A DNA stretch of 64,000 nucleotides, taken from NCBI GenBank assembly GCA_900473805.1, contig UCMS01000005.1, positions 1 through 64,000 on the forward strand, in the 5' to 3' direction. Below, one piece after another: positions 15,877-23,893 of this stretch. Source of the stretch: Hyphomicrobiales bacterium (GTDB lineage Bacteria > Pseudomonadota > Alphaproteobacteria > Rhizobiales > Rhizobiaceae). The notes below the pieces were generated by a model. It did no database searches. It had not been told where the DNA came from and saw nothing but the letters and a program-made list of their open reading frames with translations. Within the stretch, counting starts at the first letter, position 1, and each line of letters opens with the position of its first letter. Position numbers and translations under genes: made by a program.

Positions 15877-16230
15877 ATGCCCTTGCTGCACATACCAGAC
15901 GCCAAGTCGAACATCCCTCGGGACCAGGCTTTCGAGCGTTTTCAGGTGGACCGCCCCGGCAAGATCATCTTTGTCGGCCATCATCTGACGACCAAGAGTT
16001 CGCTGCGCTGCCTGATCCGGACCATATCGCTTTACGGCGCAGATCTCGAAGTCTCGCCCCATGTGGCGGTGCCGAGCAATTTCTTTCTCGAGATCCTCGG
16101 CATTCACGACGAGATCGGCTGCACCGTCATCCGTCGCGAGGCCGAGAAGCTCACGGTCGGATTTAACATGCTGATCGATCCCGAATTTCTCCATCACGTC
16201 GTCAGGCTTTCCTTCGAACTCAGCCACTGA
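15877..16230 (+). CDS. PilZ-like protein with degenerate c-di-GMP motif
   Basis: The 117-residue single-domain protein aligns in layout with the second PilZ protein downstream: ERFQVDRPGKI matches ERFYVQRPARI, and the FLEILGIHDEIGCTVIRR half matches YLQIIGLADRIGCAEVYR. The arginine element is present, but the D/N-x-S-x-x-G motif is replaced by T-I-S-L-Y-G, so c-di-GMP binding is doubtful. GGAGGGTGAC is a strong ribosome site. Its own terminator follows, so it is transcribed apart from its paralogue. It probably arose by tandem duplication. Confidence 0.75.
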   Translation: MPLLHIPDAKSNIPRDQAFERFQVDRPGKIIFVGHHLTTKSSLRCLIRTISLYGADLEVSPHVAVPSNFFLEILGIHDEIGCTVIRREAEKLTVGFNMLIDPEFLHHVVRLSFELSH

Positions 16231-16256
16231 CGCATCCCCTATATCTCCTCCCCCGT

Positions 16257-16287
16257 GGCCGGATCGGATTCTGATCCGGCCTTTTTT
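16257..16287 (+). terminator. intrinsic terminator behind first PilZ gene
   Basis: GGCCGGATC (16257-16265) pairs with GATCCGGCC (16273-16281) across a 7-base loop and is followed by TTTTTT. Confidence 0.88.
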
Positions 16288-16426
16288 CGTTGCGCAGCCT
16301 TGGGCCGTCGCAGCAGATTTCCTGCGACTCAATTTTAGCCTTTGTTAAAATTTGACGGAAGTTGTTGAGCCTACTGAAAATAATTGGGGACAGAGTGAGG
16401 ATGTGAAGAGATGAGGAGCGTTTGAA

Positions 16427-16843
16427 ATGCCCATGGAGAATGCAACACATCTGGCCACCGTCAGCTCGGAAATGTACGAGCGCAAGTGGGAGCGGTTCTA
16501 TGTACAGCGCCCCGCCCGCATCATGTCGGTCAGCCCAGCGCTCAGCGGCATCACCATTCGCAGCTGCCAGGTCCTGGACATTTCGCGCGGTGGCGCAGGG
16601 ATCGAGTTGACCACGACCATCGGGCTTTCCTCTCATTATTACCTGCAGATCATCGGGCTTGCCGACCGCATTGGCTGCGCCGAGGTCTATCGCAACGGCA
16701 AACGCGTGGGGGTCAAGTTCATCGCCCCGATTTCCGAGCATATGCTGCACAGGATCGTGCGTGCCGACTTTATGCTCGGCGATGAGATCAACAGGCCAAT
16801 CAAACCTTTCCAAAACGGAAACGGCGCCCGTCTCGGGCGCTGA
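16427..16843 (+). CDS. PilZ domain protein
   Basis: The 138-residue protein is a single PilZ domain expected to bind cyclic di-GMP in the cytoplasm and adjust motility, envelope or exopolysaccharide functions. The switch arginines are in ERFYVQRPAR and the ligand motif is D-I-S-R-G-G (VLDISRGGAGIEL). The remaining strands (YYLQIIGLADRIGCAEVYRN, GVKFI) complete the barrel. A GAGGAG ribosome site lies eight bases before the ATG at 16427; a second ATG two codons later is possible. No diguanylate cyclase or phosphodiesterase is adjacent. Confidence 0.85.
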   Translation: MPMENATHLATVSSEMYERKWERFYVQRPARIMSVSPALSGITIRSCQVLDISRGGAGIELTTTIGLSSHYYLQIIGLADRIGCAEVYRNGKRVGVKFIAPISEHMLHRIVRADFMLGDEINRPIKPFQNGNGARLGR

Positions 16844-16956
16844 TCGCCCAGACGGACGACGGCAAGGCGGTGTTAAGGCCGCGTCGTGGCCTTGCGCGGA
16901 TGTGATCACCTCTTATTGTGAGCCTTCCGTTCTCTTTCCCGGATGGCCTTTGACGC

Positions 16957-18069
16957 ATGACTGCCTTTTCCCGATTCACGCCACTTGCCACATCGCTCCC
17001 CGCCACGGTGCCCTTTGTCGGGCCGGAAGCCATAGAACGCCAGCGTGGCCTGAGCGTGCAAGCGCGCATCGGGGCCAATGAAAGCGGCTTCGGCCCTGCC
17101 CCGTCGGTGTTGGCGACGATCGCCGAGAAGGCCGGGGAGATCTGGAAATACAACGACCCCGAAAACCATGCGCTGAAGACGGCGCTCGCGGCCCATCTCG
17201 GGCTCCGGCCGGAGAATTTCGTCATCGGGGAAGGGATCGATGACCTGCTGGGACTGATCGTGCGCCTCGTCATCGAGCCAGGCATGCCGGTCGTCACCTC
17301 GTTCGGTGCCTATCCGACCTTCAATTTCCATGTGAGCGGTTTCGGTGGGCGACTGGTCACGGCCCCTTACCGCAACGATCGGGAGGACCTTGATGCGCTT
17401 CTCGACCTTGCCAAGCGCGAAGACGCGCCGCTGGTCTACTTTGCCAATCCGGATAACCCGATGGGAAGCTGGTGGGATGCCGACAAGATCATCGCCTTCG
17501 CCCGCGCTCTGCCGCAAACAACGCTTTTGATCCTCGACGAGGCCTATAGCGAGACGGCACCGGCGGGGTCGATCCCGGCGGCGAACGCACTGATCGATCT
17601 CCCGAACGTCATCCGCACCCGCACCTTCTCGAAGGCCTATGGTCTGGCGGGCGCCCGCGTCGGCTATGGCATCGGCACGCCCGGCACGGTCTCGGCCTTC
17701 GACAAGATCCGCAACCACTTCGGCATGCCGCGGCTATCAACGGAGGCGGCGCTCGCCGCGCTCGCCGACCAGGCCTATCTCGTCGATGTCGTGGGTCGGA
17801 TCAAAGCGGCCCGCGAGAGGATTGCCGGCGTCGCCCAGGCAAACGGTCTTGTGCCCCTGCCCTCGGCCACCAATTTCGTCGCAATCGATACGGGGCGGGA
17901 CGGCGGCTACGCCCGTGCCATCGTCGACGGGTTGATGAGCCATGGCGTCTTTATCCGCATGCCGGGGGTAGCGCCGCTCAATCGCTGCATCCGGGTCTCG
18001 ACCGGCCTGCCTGCCGATCTCGACCTGTTCGAGCAGGCGCTGCCGCAAGTTTTGAAGGCGCTCGGCTAA
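16957..18069 (+). CDS. PLP-dependent aminotransferase, HisC-like
   Basis: The 370-residue class I/II aminotransferase resembles histidinol-phosphate aminotransferases. It has GANESGFGPAPSV at the start, the NPDNPMGSW motif for substrate and cofactor, DEAYSE for the pyridine nitrogen, and the Schiff-base lysine K226 in RTFSKAYGLAGARVGY. The C-terminal Arg that binds the carboxylate is in RVSTGLP. It stands alone, away from his genes, so it may serve aromatic or other amino acids; the exact substrate is open. A terminator follows directly. Confidence 0.9.
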   Translation: MTAFSRFTPLATSLPATVPFVGPEAIERQRGLSVQARIGANESGFGPAPSVLATIAEKAGEIWKYNDPENHALKTALAAHLGLRPENFVIGEGIDDLLGLIVRLVIEPGMPVVTSFGAYPTFNFHVSGFGGRLVTAPYRNDREDLDALLDLAKREDAPLVYFANPDNPMGSWWDADKIIAFARALPQTTLLILDEAYSETAPAGSIPAANALIDLPNVIRTRTFSKAYGLAGARVGYGIGTPGTVSAFDKIRNHFGMPRLSTEAALAALADQAYLVDVVGRIKAARERIAGVAQANGLVPLPSATNFVAIDTGRDGGYARAIVDGLMSHGVFIRMPGVAPLNRCIRVSTGLPADLDLFEQALPQVLKALG

Positions 18070-18086
18070 ACCGCGCGGCACGATAG

Positions 18087-18128
18087 AAAAAACCGCGCCG
18101 GCCTTGTCCCTGCCGGTCGCGGTTTTTT
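18087..18128 (+). terminator. intrinsic terminator behind the aminotransferase
   Basis: AAAACCGCG and CGCGGTTTT form the outer stem, with CCGGC/GCCGG pairing inside. The downstream arm ends in TTTTTT. The A-run on the other side would let it work also from the minus strand for the Sel1-like gene. Confidence 0.85.
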
Positions 18129-18226
18129 GAAAGTGTTGGCACTGGCCCCGTCCAAAGGTCCCCCGCCACATTCCCCTTTCGGGTTCTTCTTGTGATTTCA
18201 CTCGCCGCAGACTGCGGCGAAAAGGA

Positions 18227-18493
18227 TCAGTGCATGGTCATCCATTCGCGGGCGGCACGGAGCGCCTCGGCGAGCTGGACCTTGCTCATGGTCTGGGCGA
18301 GATCGGCGCGCAGTTCGGCGGCGCGGTCGCAGCCCTTGATCGCGGCGATGTTCAGCCACTTGTGCGCCGAGACCAGATCGATCGGGCAACCGCGGCCGGT
18401 CGCATACATCAGGCCCATGTCGCGGAAGACGTCGGCCCGGGTTTCGCCACCCATCGTGGCATTTTCGGAAGAAAGCATTTCAAAGCGTGCCAT
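18227..18493 (-). CDS. small Sel1-repeat-like protein
   Basis: The 88-residue protein carries one to one and a half Sel1-type helical repeats: FRDMGLMYATGRGCPIDLVSAHKW, then LNIAAIKGCDRAAELRADL. Sel1 repeats are TPR-like helix pairs that mediate protein contacts. At this size it is too short to form a full superhelix and may be an adaptor. No signal peptide is present. AGGGAC lies six bases before the ATG. It is convergent with the aminotransferase. Confidence 0.7.
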   Translation of the reverse strand: MARFEMLSSENATMGGETRADVFRDMGLMYATGRGCPIDLVSAHKWLNIAAIKGCDRAAELRADLAQTMSKVQLAEALRAAREWMTMH

Positions 18494-18705
18494 TGGTTTT
18501 GTCCCTGTTTGCCTAGCGGTTACTTATGTCCCTGTTTTCCCTTTCGGGTCCCGTCCGATCCGGCGCCGGCTCTTTGTCCGGTCATTCTCGTTTCGGTCGA
18601 GGGCGGCGGGTTTGTCCCTGCTCGTTTGATGAACCCACTATGCCGCACGGCCTTCAAAACTCGCTTAAAATGCATCCTTAATTTGCTGAAAACAAAGTAC
18701 AAAAG

Positions 18706-18778
18706 CTTCGTAAATTTGGGTTTTTGTTAAGCACTACACCCCTTGGGAATTAAGGAATCCGCGCGGAAATTTACGAAG
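18706..18778. repeat. 12-bp perfect inverted repeat pair
   Basis: CTTCGTAAATTT (18706-18717) and AAATTTACGAAG (18767-18778) are exact reverse complements 49 bases apart, in the 512-base gap 18494-19005 between the Sel1-like and DUF2147 genes. This spacing fits two operator half-clusters or a looping site better than a simple hairpin. The rest of the gap shows no gene. Confidence 0.5.
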
Positions 18779-18903
18779 TCTTCAGCTTTGGAAATCAACG
18801 CTTCCTTCACCACAATCCACGAAGCCAAGTCAGCCGACACCCGCAAACACTGGGTTTTCCACCTGCCCGCGGCGGGTCGAAACAGGCGGATTGCATTTTA
18901 CCT

Positions 18904-18917
18904 TTACGTGTGCGTAA
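18904..18917. promoter_or_regulatory. palindrome TTACG-N4-CGTAA upstream of the DUF2147 gene
   Basis: A 5-base inverted repeat with a 4-base spacer lies 88 bases before the DUF2147 start. The same TTACG-N4-CGTAA pattern occurs at 46903-46916 upstream of the ETF-QO gene. The shape suits a MerR-type regulator site. Confidence 0.4.
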
Positions 18918-19005
18918 GATATTTCTTAACCGACGACCGCCTCTGCAGGAGGACCACGGACGCGTTCGCCGGCGGCACCATCATTCCTGGGAGGAGAGAT
19001 CAGAC

Positions 19006-19341
19006 ATGCGGACACTCATCATCGCGGCAGCGCTCGCGCTTTCGGCATTTTCGGCACAGGCGGCAGAGCCGATCGAAGGCAAGTGGAAGACCGCAAGCGG
19101 GGCAACGGCGGAAATCGCCCCTTGCGGCGGCAGCTTCTGCGTGACGCTCAAGAGCGGCAAGTTCAACGGCAAGCAGATTGGCAAGATGGCGGGCTCGGGC
19201 GACAGCTATTCAGGCGAAATCACCGATCCGGAAAGCGACAAAACCTATTCGGGCTCGGGTACGGTCTCCGGCAATTCGCTGAAGATGAAGGGCTGCGTGT
19301 TGGCCGTGCTCTGCAAGAGCCAGACCTGGACACGTCTCTAA
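19006..19341 (+). CDS. secreted DUF2147 family protein
   Basis: The 111-residue precursor has a clear Sec signal peptide (MRTLIIAAALALSAFSAQA) and a mature DUF2147 domain: EGKWKTASGATAEIAPCGGSF, then SGEITDPESDKTYSGSGTV and LKMKGCVLAVLCKSQTW. Three cysteines in the mature part may form a disulfide. The family is periplasmic or exported and its function is not established; a lipocalin-like barrel is expected. GGAGGAGAG precedes the ATG at 19006; the frame is open upstream but lacks a signal sequence there. A terminator follows. Confidence 0.87.
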   Translation: MRTLIIAAALALSAFSAQAAEPIEGKWKTASGATAEIAPCGGSFCVTLKSGKFNGKQIGKMAGSGDSYSGEITDPESDKTYSGSGTVSGNSLKMKGCVLAVLCKSQTWTRL

Positions 19342-19369
19342 GCTGAGCGCCATACCTTCTTAAAAGTAG

Positions 19370-19395
19370 GCGGCCGGAGCGATCCGGCCGCTTTC
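19370..19395 (+). terminator. intrinsic terminator behind the DUF2147 gene
   Basis: GCGGCCGGA (19370-19378) pairs with TCCGGCCGC (19383-19391) around a 4-base loop, followed by TTTCT. Confidence 0.8.
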
Positions 19396-19415
19396 TCATT
19401 TCAGTAAGGCCGTTT

Positions 19416-19805
19416 TCAAATCGGCTCACCGACATCAATGCGGTTGCCGTCCGGATCCTCGAAGACGAAGGCACGCAGGCCGTAGTCCTTGTTCTGCAAG
19501 CGCTTGATCACCCGCAGCCCGTGCTTCTGGATCAGATCATGCAGAGCATCGACATTTTCAACCATCATATGAGCGACGTTGAAATCAGCCGCGCGGTGGG
19601 CCGGCTGAAGTGTCAGGTGGATTTCGGCTCCCTCTCGCTCGAGGATCATGAAGCCGACCGGATCGCCGTTCTGGAAGACGTTCTGAAAGCCGAGGACGCC
19701 GATGTAGAAGTCTGTCGCGCGCGCCATGTTGCGAACCGGCAGCATCGCGGCCACGCGGCCGAAGCGCAGGGGTTTGTCGTCTGTCTTGTGCATGGTTGTC
19801 ACCAT
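19416..19805 (-). CDS. VOC superfamily protein (glyoxalase/bleomycin-resistance fold)
   Basis: The 129-residue protein has the paired beta-alpha-beta-beta-beta modules of the vicinal oxygen chelate fold: AAMLPVRNMARATDFYIGVLGF, GFMILEREGAEIHLTL, then YGLRAFVFEDPDGNRIDVGEP with the terminal metal or ligand Glu. Members include glyoxalase I, dioxygenases and binding proteins for drugs such as bleomycin. Substrate cannot be told. ATG at 19805 has GGAGAT upstream; ATG at 19793 is an alternative. Longer upstream extension in the frame lacks family likeness. Confidence 0.85.
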   Translation of the reverse strand: MVTTMHKTDDKPLRFGRVAAMLPVRNMARATDFYIGVLGFQNVFQNGDPVGFMILEREGAEIHLTLQPAHRAADFNVAHMMVENVDALHDLIQKHGLRVIKRLQNKDYGLRAFVFEDPDGNRIDVGEPI

Positions 19806-19983
19806 GTTGCCGAAGATCTCCGCGCGGCGGAGACGATGCTCCACCTGCGCGCATCTCTTCGAAGGAGGATTTGGCGGGACGGTGCCCACCGACACCCTTA
19901 TTGCGTGGATACACAGCATTTGAAAAGCCCGGGATCGCTCAGTTCCGGCTGAACGCCAGATGAATTCGCCTCTCAGGCCGCAT

Positions 19984-20079
19984 TCAGACCGCTTCGTGCA
20001 TAAAGGCCGCATAGACGAGAGCGGAGGCCAAGACGATGGCAACGGTGATACGGCGGATGACGATCATGACCCTGACCAT
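19984..20079 (-). CDS. possible 31-residue membrane peptide
   Basis: This frame encodes one predicted membrane helix (IRRITVAIVLASALVYAAF) with a basic N-side and ends HEAV. The ribosome site is weak, and I cannot tell a real small protein from chance. It is the only coding signal I see in the 510-base gap 19806-20315, apart from the amn promoter at its end. Confidence 0.2.
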   Translation of the reverse strand: MVRVMIVIRRITVAIVLASALVYAAFMHEAV

Positions 20080-20282
20080 GGCGGTCTTCGCGATGGCCTT
20101 CAGCCATCTGGTGGTCAACAACCAGCCGGTTGTCCGCCATGCATCGAACGGGCTCGTTGCCAGCTGCGCGCCCGTCGGGCTCAATGCCTGCCGGCCGACC
20201 TTCTGACCGAGGGCTTCACGCCCCGACGCAGCGGCCGGGAGAGGATCGCGGCACATTTCTCCACGACGGAGTGCGACGTCGT

Positions 20283-20310
20283 TTGCTTGTCAATGTTCCT
20301 CTTCTATAAT
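20283..20310 (+). promoter_or_regulatory. promoter of amn, placing the start codon at +1
   Basis: TTGCTT (20283-20288), a 16-base spacer and a perfect TATAAT (20305-20310) end five bases before the ATG at 20316. Transcription would begin at or next to the A of the ATG. An in-frame TAA at 20307-20309 excludes an earlier start, and no ribosome-binding sequence fits. Confidence 0.6.
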
Positions 20311-20315
20311 GTGGC

Positions 20316-21818
20316 ATGAACACACGAATCTCTTCTCCCGTGCCGCTGAACTCCATCAGTCCCGAAGCCTATGAGCCGCAGACCTTCACCGACGCAGTCG
20401 CGGCTGTCGATGCGCTCACGGCTCTCTACGAGCGAAACACGCGCTTTCTCAACGAGGCCTTTTCGGCGCTTGCCAATGGGGGGGCGATCGAGGGACGCTA
20501 CCGCGCCTTCTACCCGCAGGTCAGCATGGAAACGACGAGCTTCGGCCATGTCGACAGCCGCCTGTCCTACGGCCATGTCACGTCTCCCGGCGTCTACACG
20601 ACGACAATCACCCGGCCAAAGCTGTTTCGCCATTATTTGAAGGAGCAACTGGCGCTTCTGATGCGCAATCATCAGGTGCCGGTGACGGTGTCGGAATCAA
20701 CGACGCCGATCCCTCTACATTTCGCCTTCGGTGAAGGCGCCCACGTCGAAGCCTCGGCCGGGGGGCTTGCCGACATGCAGCTGCGCGACATCTTCGATAC
20801 GCCGGACCTGACCGTGACCGATGACGAGATCGCCAACGGCGAATACGAGCCGAAGCCGGGCGAGCCGCATCCCCTGGCGCCGTTTACCGCGCAACGCATC
20901 GACTATTCGCTGGCGCGCCTGTCGCATTACACGGCAACCAGCGCCAATCATTTCCAGAACTTCGTGCTGTTCACCAACTACCAGTTCTATGTCGACGAGT
21001 TCTGCGCCTATGCCCGGCAGCTCATGGCCGATGGCAACAGCGAATACACCGCCTTCGTCGAGCCCGGCAACATCATCACGCCGGCCGGCCACAGCGCGCC
21101 CACGGAGGGTGTTTCGCTCGGTCGTCTGCCGCAGATGCCGGCCTATCACCTGAAGAAGAAGGGCCATGCCGGCATCACCGTGATCAATATCGGCGTCGGC
21201 CCCTCCAACGCCAAGACGATCACCGACCATGTCGCGGTGCTTCGACCGCATGCCTGGCTGATGCTCGGCCATTGCGCTGGCCTGCGCAACAGCCAGCGCC
21301 TCGGTGACTATGTTCTTGCCCACGCCTATGTGCGCGAAGACCACGTGCTCGACGACGACCTGCCCGTCTGGGTCCCGATCCCGGCGCTCGCCGAAGTGCA
21401 GCTGGCACTCGAAGACGCGGTGGAGGAAATCACCGGCTACGAGGGCTTCGAGCTCAAGCGCATCATGCGCACGGGAACGGTCGCGACGATCGACAACCGA
21501 AACTGGGAACTGCGCGACCAGCGCGGACCGGTTAAGCGCCTGTCGCAGTCGCGCGCCATCGCACTCGACATGGAATCGGCCACCATCGCCGCCAACGGCT
21601 TCCGCTTCCGCGTGCCCTACGGCACCCTGCTCTGTGTCTCCGACAAGCCGCTGCACGGCGAACTGAAACTGCCGGGCATGGCGACCGCATTCTACAAGAC
21701 GCAGGTCAGCCAGCATCTGCAGATCGGTATCCGGGCTTTGGAAAAGCTCGGGGCGATGCCGACCGAGAAGCTGCATTCACGCAAGCTGAGGAGCTTTTTT
21801 GAGACGGCGTTTCAGTGA
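20316..21818 (+). CDS. amn: AMP nucleosidase
   Basis: Amn hydrolyses AMP to adenine and ribose 5-phosphate, helping set the adenylate pool. The 500-residue length and domain order fit: an N-terminal AMN_N domain (to about 180, with TSPGVYTTTITRP and HFAFGEGAHVEAS) and a C-terminal nucleoside-phosphorylase-like domain. In the latter, GHAGITVINIGVGPSNAKTITDH, GHCAGLRNSQRLGDYVLAHAY and IALDMESATIAANGFRFRVPYG give the ribose and base pocket. The message appears leaderless. It is convergent with the membrane-protein gene at 21835, with 16 bases between stops. Confidence 0.95.
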   Translation: MNTRISSPVPLNSISPEAYEPQTFTDAVAAVDALTALYERNTRFLNEAFSALANGGAIEGRYRAFYPQVSMETTSFGHVDSRLSYGHVTSPGVYTTTITRPKLFRHYLKEQLALLMRNHQVPVTVSESTTPIPLHFAFGEGAHVEASAGGLADMQLRDIFDTPDLTVTDDEIANGEYEPKPGEPHPLAPFTAQRIDYSLARLSHYTATSANHFQNFVLFTNYQFYVDEFCAYARQLMADGNSEYTAFVEPGNIITPAGHSAPTEGVSLGRLPQMPAYHLKKKGHAGITVINIGVGPSNAKTITDHVAVLRPHAWLMLGHCAGLRNSQRLGDYVLAHAYVREDHVLDDDLPVWVPIPALAEVQLALEDAVEEITGYEGFELKRIMRTGTVATIDNRNWELRDQRGPVKRLSQSRAIALDMESATIAANGFRFRVPYGTLLCVSDKPLHGELKLPGMATAFYKTQVSQHLQIGIRALEKLGAMPTEKLHSRKLRSFFETAFQ

Positions 21819-21834
21819 GACGGATGGCTTGAGG

Positions 21835-22824
21835 TCATCTCCTCGGTTGACCGGGAGCCGCCAGCACCGCAAGCCCCGTGCCGACAAAGGCCGACAGCAG
21901 GATCAGCAGGTGTGCATTGACAGCTGCCTTGCCGAGGATGCCGAGGAACTGTGCCGTCGGAGCGGCTCCGAAGCCTAGGCCGCCCGCGACGATGCCGGCG
22001 GGATAGGTGCCGACGCCGCCCGGTGCATGGACCGGCAGGACCGAGGACAGTTCGCCGCCGAGCGCTCCGCCAAAACTCGCCGAGAGAGGATGCACGCCCA
22101 TCAGCGTCAGGACCCAGGCGAGCACCACGACCTTGGTACCCCAGTTGACCACCGTGGCTAGCCAGGCGCGGACGAAGGCAGCAGCGTTTACCGGCATGCC
22201 GCGCTCCAGTTCCTCGACGATATGCCTTAGCCGGCCTGGAAGCCTTCGCGCCAGGGCAAAGAGCGGGCGCTTGAGCATGTAGGCCGGAAGCGGAGCTGCG
22301 AGGAAAAGCAGCCAGAGAGGCCAGACCCATGCCGGCCGGTCCGGGCCGATCACCAGCCCAAGTCCGGCAGCTGCGAGCAAGGCGTGCAGATCGAGAAGCC
22401 GCATCACCAGGAGAGCGGCCGTGGCACGGGCGAGCGGCATGCCGAATTCCGTGCGCATCAGAAGCGGAAAGCTCGCTTCGCCGGTGCGCATGGGCAGCAT
22501 GATGTTGAGGAGATTGTGGACGAGCGTCAATCGCAGCAGGCGCAGGAAAGCGCCTTTTGTTTCTCGGGGAAAGTAGTCGCGGATGCGCCAGCCACGCACG
22601 ACATAGGTCGCGACGAGCAGGATGAGCGCAATGCTCAGGGGGCCGGGGCCGATATCGCGGAATTGACCGACCAGGGCAGGCCAGCCGAAAGCCCATTGCA
22701 GAAACGCGCCATAGGCCACCACGACCGCAACCGCCACAAGGCCTATGCGGTTGCGGAATATCCAGGATCTGCGGCTGGCATCCGTCTCTGAATTCATATA
22801 GTCGTGCGCCCGAAGATTGCTCAT
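21835..22824 (-). CDS. lysylphosphatidylglycerol-synthase/UPF0104-type membrane protein
   Basis: The 329-residue integral membrane protein has about eight hydrophobic helices and the UPF0104/LPG_synthase_TM pattern: HNLLNIMLPMRTGEASFPLLMR, where the polar-Arg loop is conserved, and VHAPGGVGTYPAGIVAGGLG near the end. It lacks the cytosolic aminoacyl-transfer domain of MprF, so it is probably a flippase-like or glycolipid-related membrane protein. AGAGG precedes the ATG at 22824. It is divergent from the GT2-GT39 pair, 58 bases away, which suggests a shared lipid-linked sugar pathway. Confidence 0.85.
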   Translation of the reverse strand: MSNLRAHDYMNSETDASRRSWIFRNRIGLVAVAVVVAYGAFLQWAFGWPALVGQFRDIGPGPLSIALILLVATYVVRGWRIRDYFPRETKGAFLRLLRLTLVHNLLNIMLPMRTGEASFPLLMRTEFGMPLARATAALLVMRLLDLHALLAAAGLGLVIGPDRPAWVWPLWLLFLAAPLPAYMLKRPLFALARRLPGRLRHIVEELERGMPVNAAAFVRAWLATVVNWGTKVVVLAWVLTLMGVHPLSASFGGALGGELSSVLPVHAPGGVGTYPAGIVAGGLGFGAAPTAQFLGILGKAAVNAHLLILLSAFVGTGLAVLAAPGQPRR

Positions 22825-22882
22825 CGCGGCCTCTAGCATAAATTGGTGAGCCTGTACCATTGGCCGTCAGGGAGTTTGATAC

Positions 22883-23893
22883 GTGAATGCGATGATGGAA
22901 ACGCACCACCGATCCGAGGCAGAGACCACCGGGATCGAGCTGTCGCTGGTCGTGCCGGTCTTCAACGAGGAAGACAGTATCGGCCCGTTGATAGAGCGTA
23001 TCTGCGACGCGATGACGGCCTTCGCGGCGACATGGGAACTTGTGCTGGTCGATGACGGTAGCGCCGATCGAACGCTTCTCAATGCCCGCAAGTTCATCGG
23101 CCGTGCGGGGCTCGACCTGAAGATTGTCGCGTTACAGCGCAATTTCGGCCAGACGGCAGCCATGCAGGCCGGGATCGACACCGCCCAAGGACGGCTGATC
23201 GCGACGCTCGACGGCGACCTTCAAAACGATCCGAAGGACATCCCGACCATGGTCGCGGCGCTGGAAGAGCGCGAACTCGACCTGCTCGTCGGCTGGCGGA
23301 AGAACCGCCAGGACGGGTTGCTGCTGCGCAAGATCCCGTCCTGGTGCGCCAATGCCCTGATCGGCCGGATCACAGGCGTGAAGCTGCACGACTATGGCTG
23401 CAGCCTGAAAATCTACCGTGCCTCGATCATCAAGCAGGTCAAGCTGATGGGCGAGATGCACCGTTTCATTCCGGCCTGGGTGGCCGGCGTCGTGCCGAGC
23501 TCGCGCATCGGCGAAATGGAAGTGACCCATCACGCGCGGCAGCACGGGACGTCGAAATACGGCATCTCGCGTACCTTCCGTGTGATCCTCGATCTGCTCT
23601 CGGTGATGTTCTTCATGCGCTACAAGGCGCGGCCGGGACACTTCTTCGGCTCGCTAGGCCTCGGCACGGGTTTCCTCAGTGGGCTCATCCTGTTCTGGCT
23701 TTTCATCCAGAAGGTTGCCTTCGGCGAAGATATCGGCGGACGCCCTCTCCTCATCCTCGGCTTCATGCTGTTCCTGTCGTCGGTTCAACTCATCACCACC
23801 GGCATCCTCGCCGAGATGATCGCCCGCACCTACTATCGGGACGATGCGTCGCCGAACTACATCGTGCGGCAGGTTTTTGATAAAGATGCCTGA
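22883..23893 (+). CDS. GT2 glycosyltransferase, polyprenyl-phosphate sugar synthase type
   Basis: The 336-residue protein belongs to the DPM1/GtrB/ArnC-like GT2 group that loads a sugar on undecaprenyl phosphate at the inner membrane. Motifs are LSLVVPVFNEEDSIG, LVDDGSADRT, the metal site TLDGDLQNDP, and RHGTSKYG-type acceptor loop (ARQHGTSKYG). Two C-terminal membrane helices (about residues 252-275 and 288-310) match the family. The start is GTG at 22883 with GGGAG upstream. It overlaps the next gene by 8 bases. In rhizobia an RgtE-like GT2 with GT39 partners decorates lipid A with galacturonic acid; the sugar here is not proven. Confidence 0.9.
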   Translation: MNAMMETHHRSEAETTGIELSLVVPVFNEEDSIGPLIERICDAMTAFAATWELVLVDDGSADRTLLNARKFIGRAGLDLKIVALQRNFGQTAAMQAGIDTAQGRLIATLDGDLQNDPKDIPTMVAALEERELDLLVGWRKNRQDGLLLRKIPSWCANALIGRITGVKLHDYGCSLKIYRASIIKQVKLMGEMHRFIPAWVAGVVPSSRIGEMEVTHHARQHGTSKYGISRTFRVILDLLSVMFFMRYKARPGHFFGSLGLGTGFLSGLILFWLFIQKVAFGEDIGGRPLLILGFMLFLSSVQLITTGILAEMIARTYYRDDASPNYIVRQVFDKDA

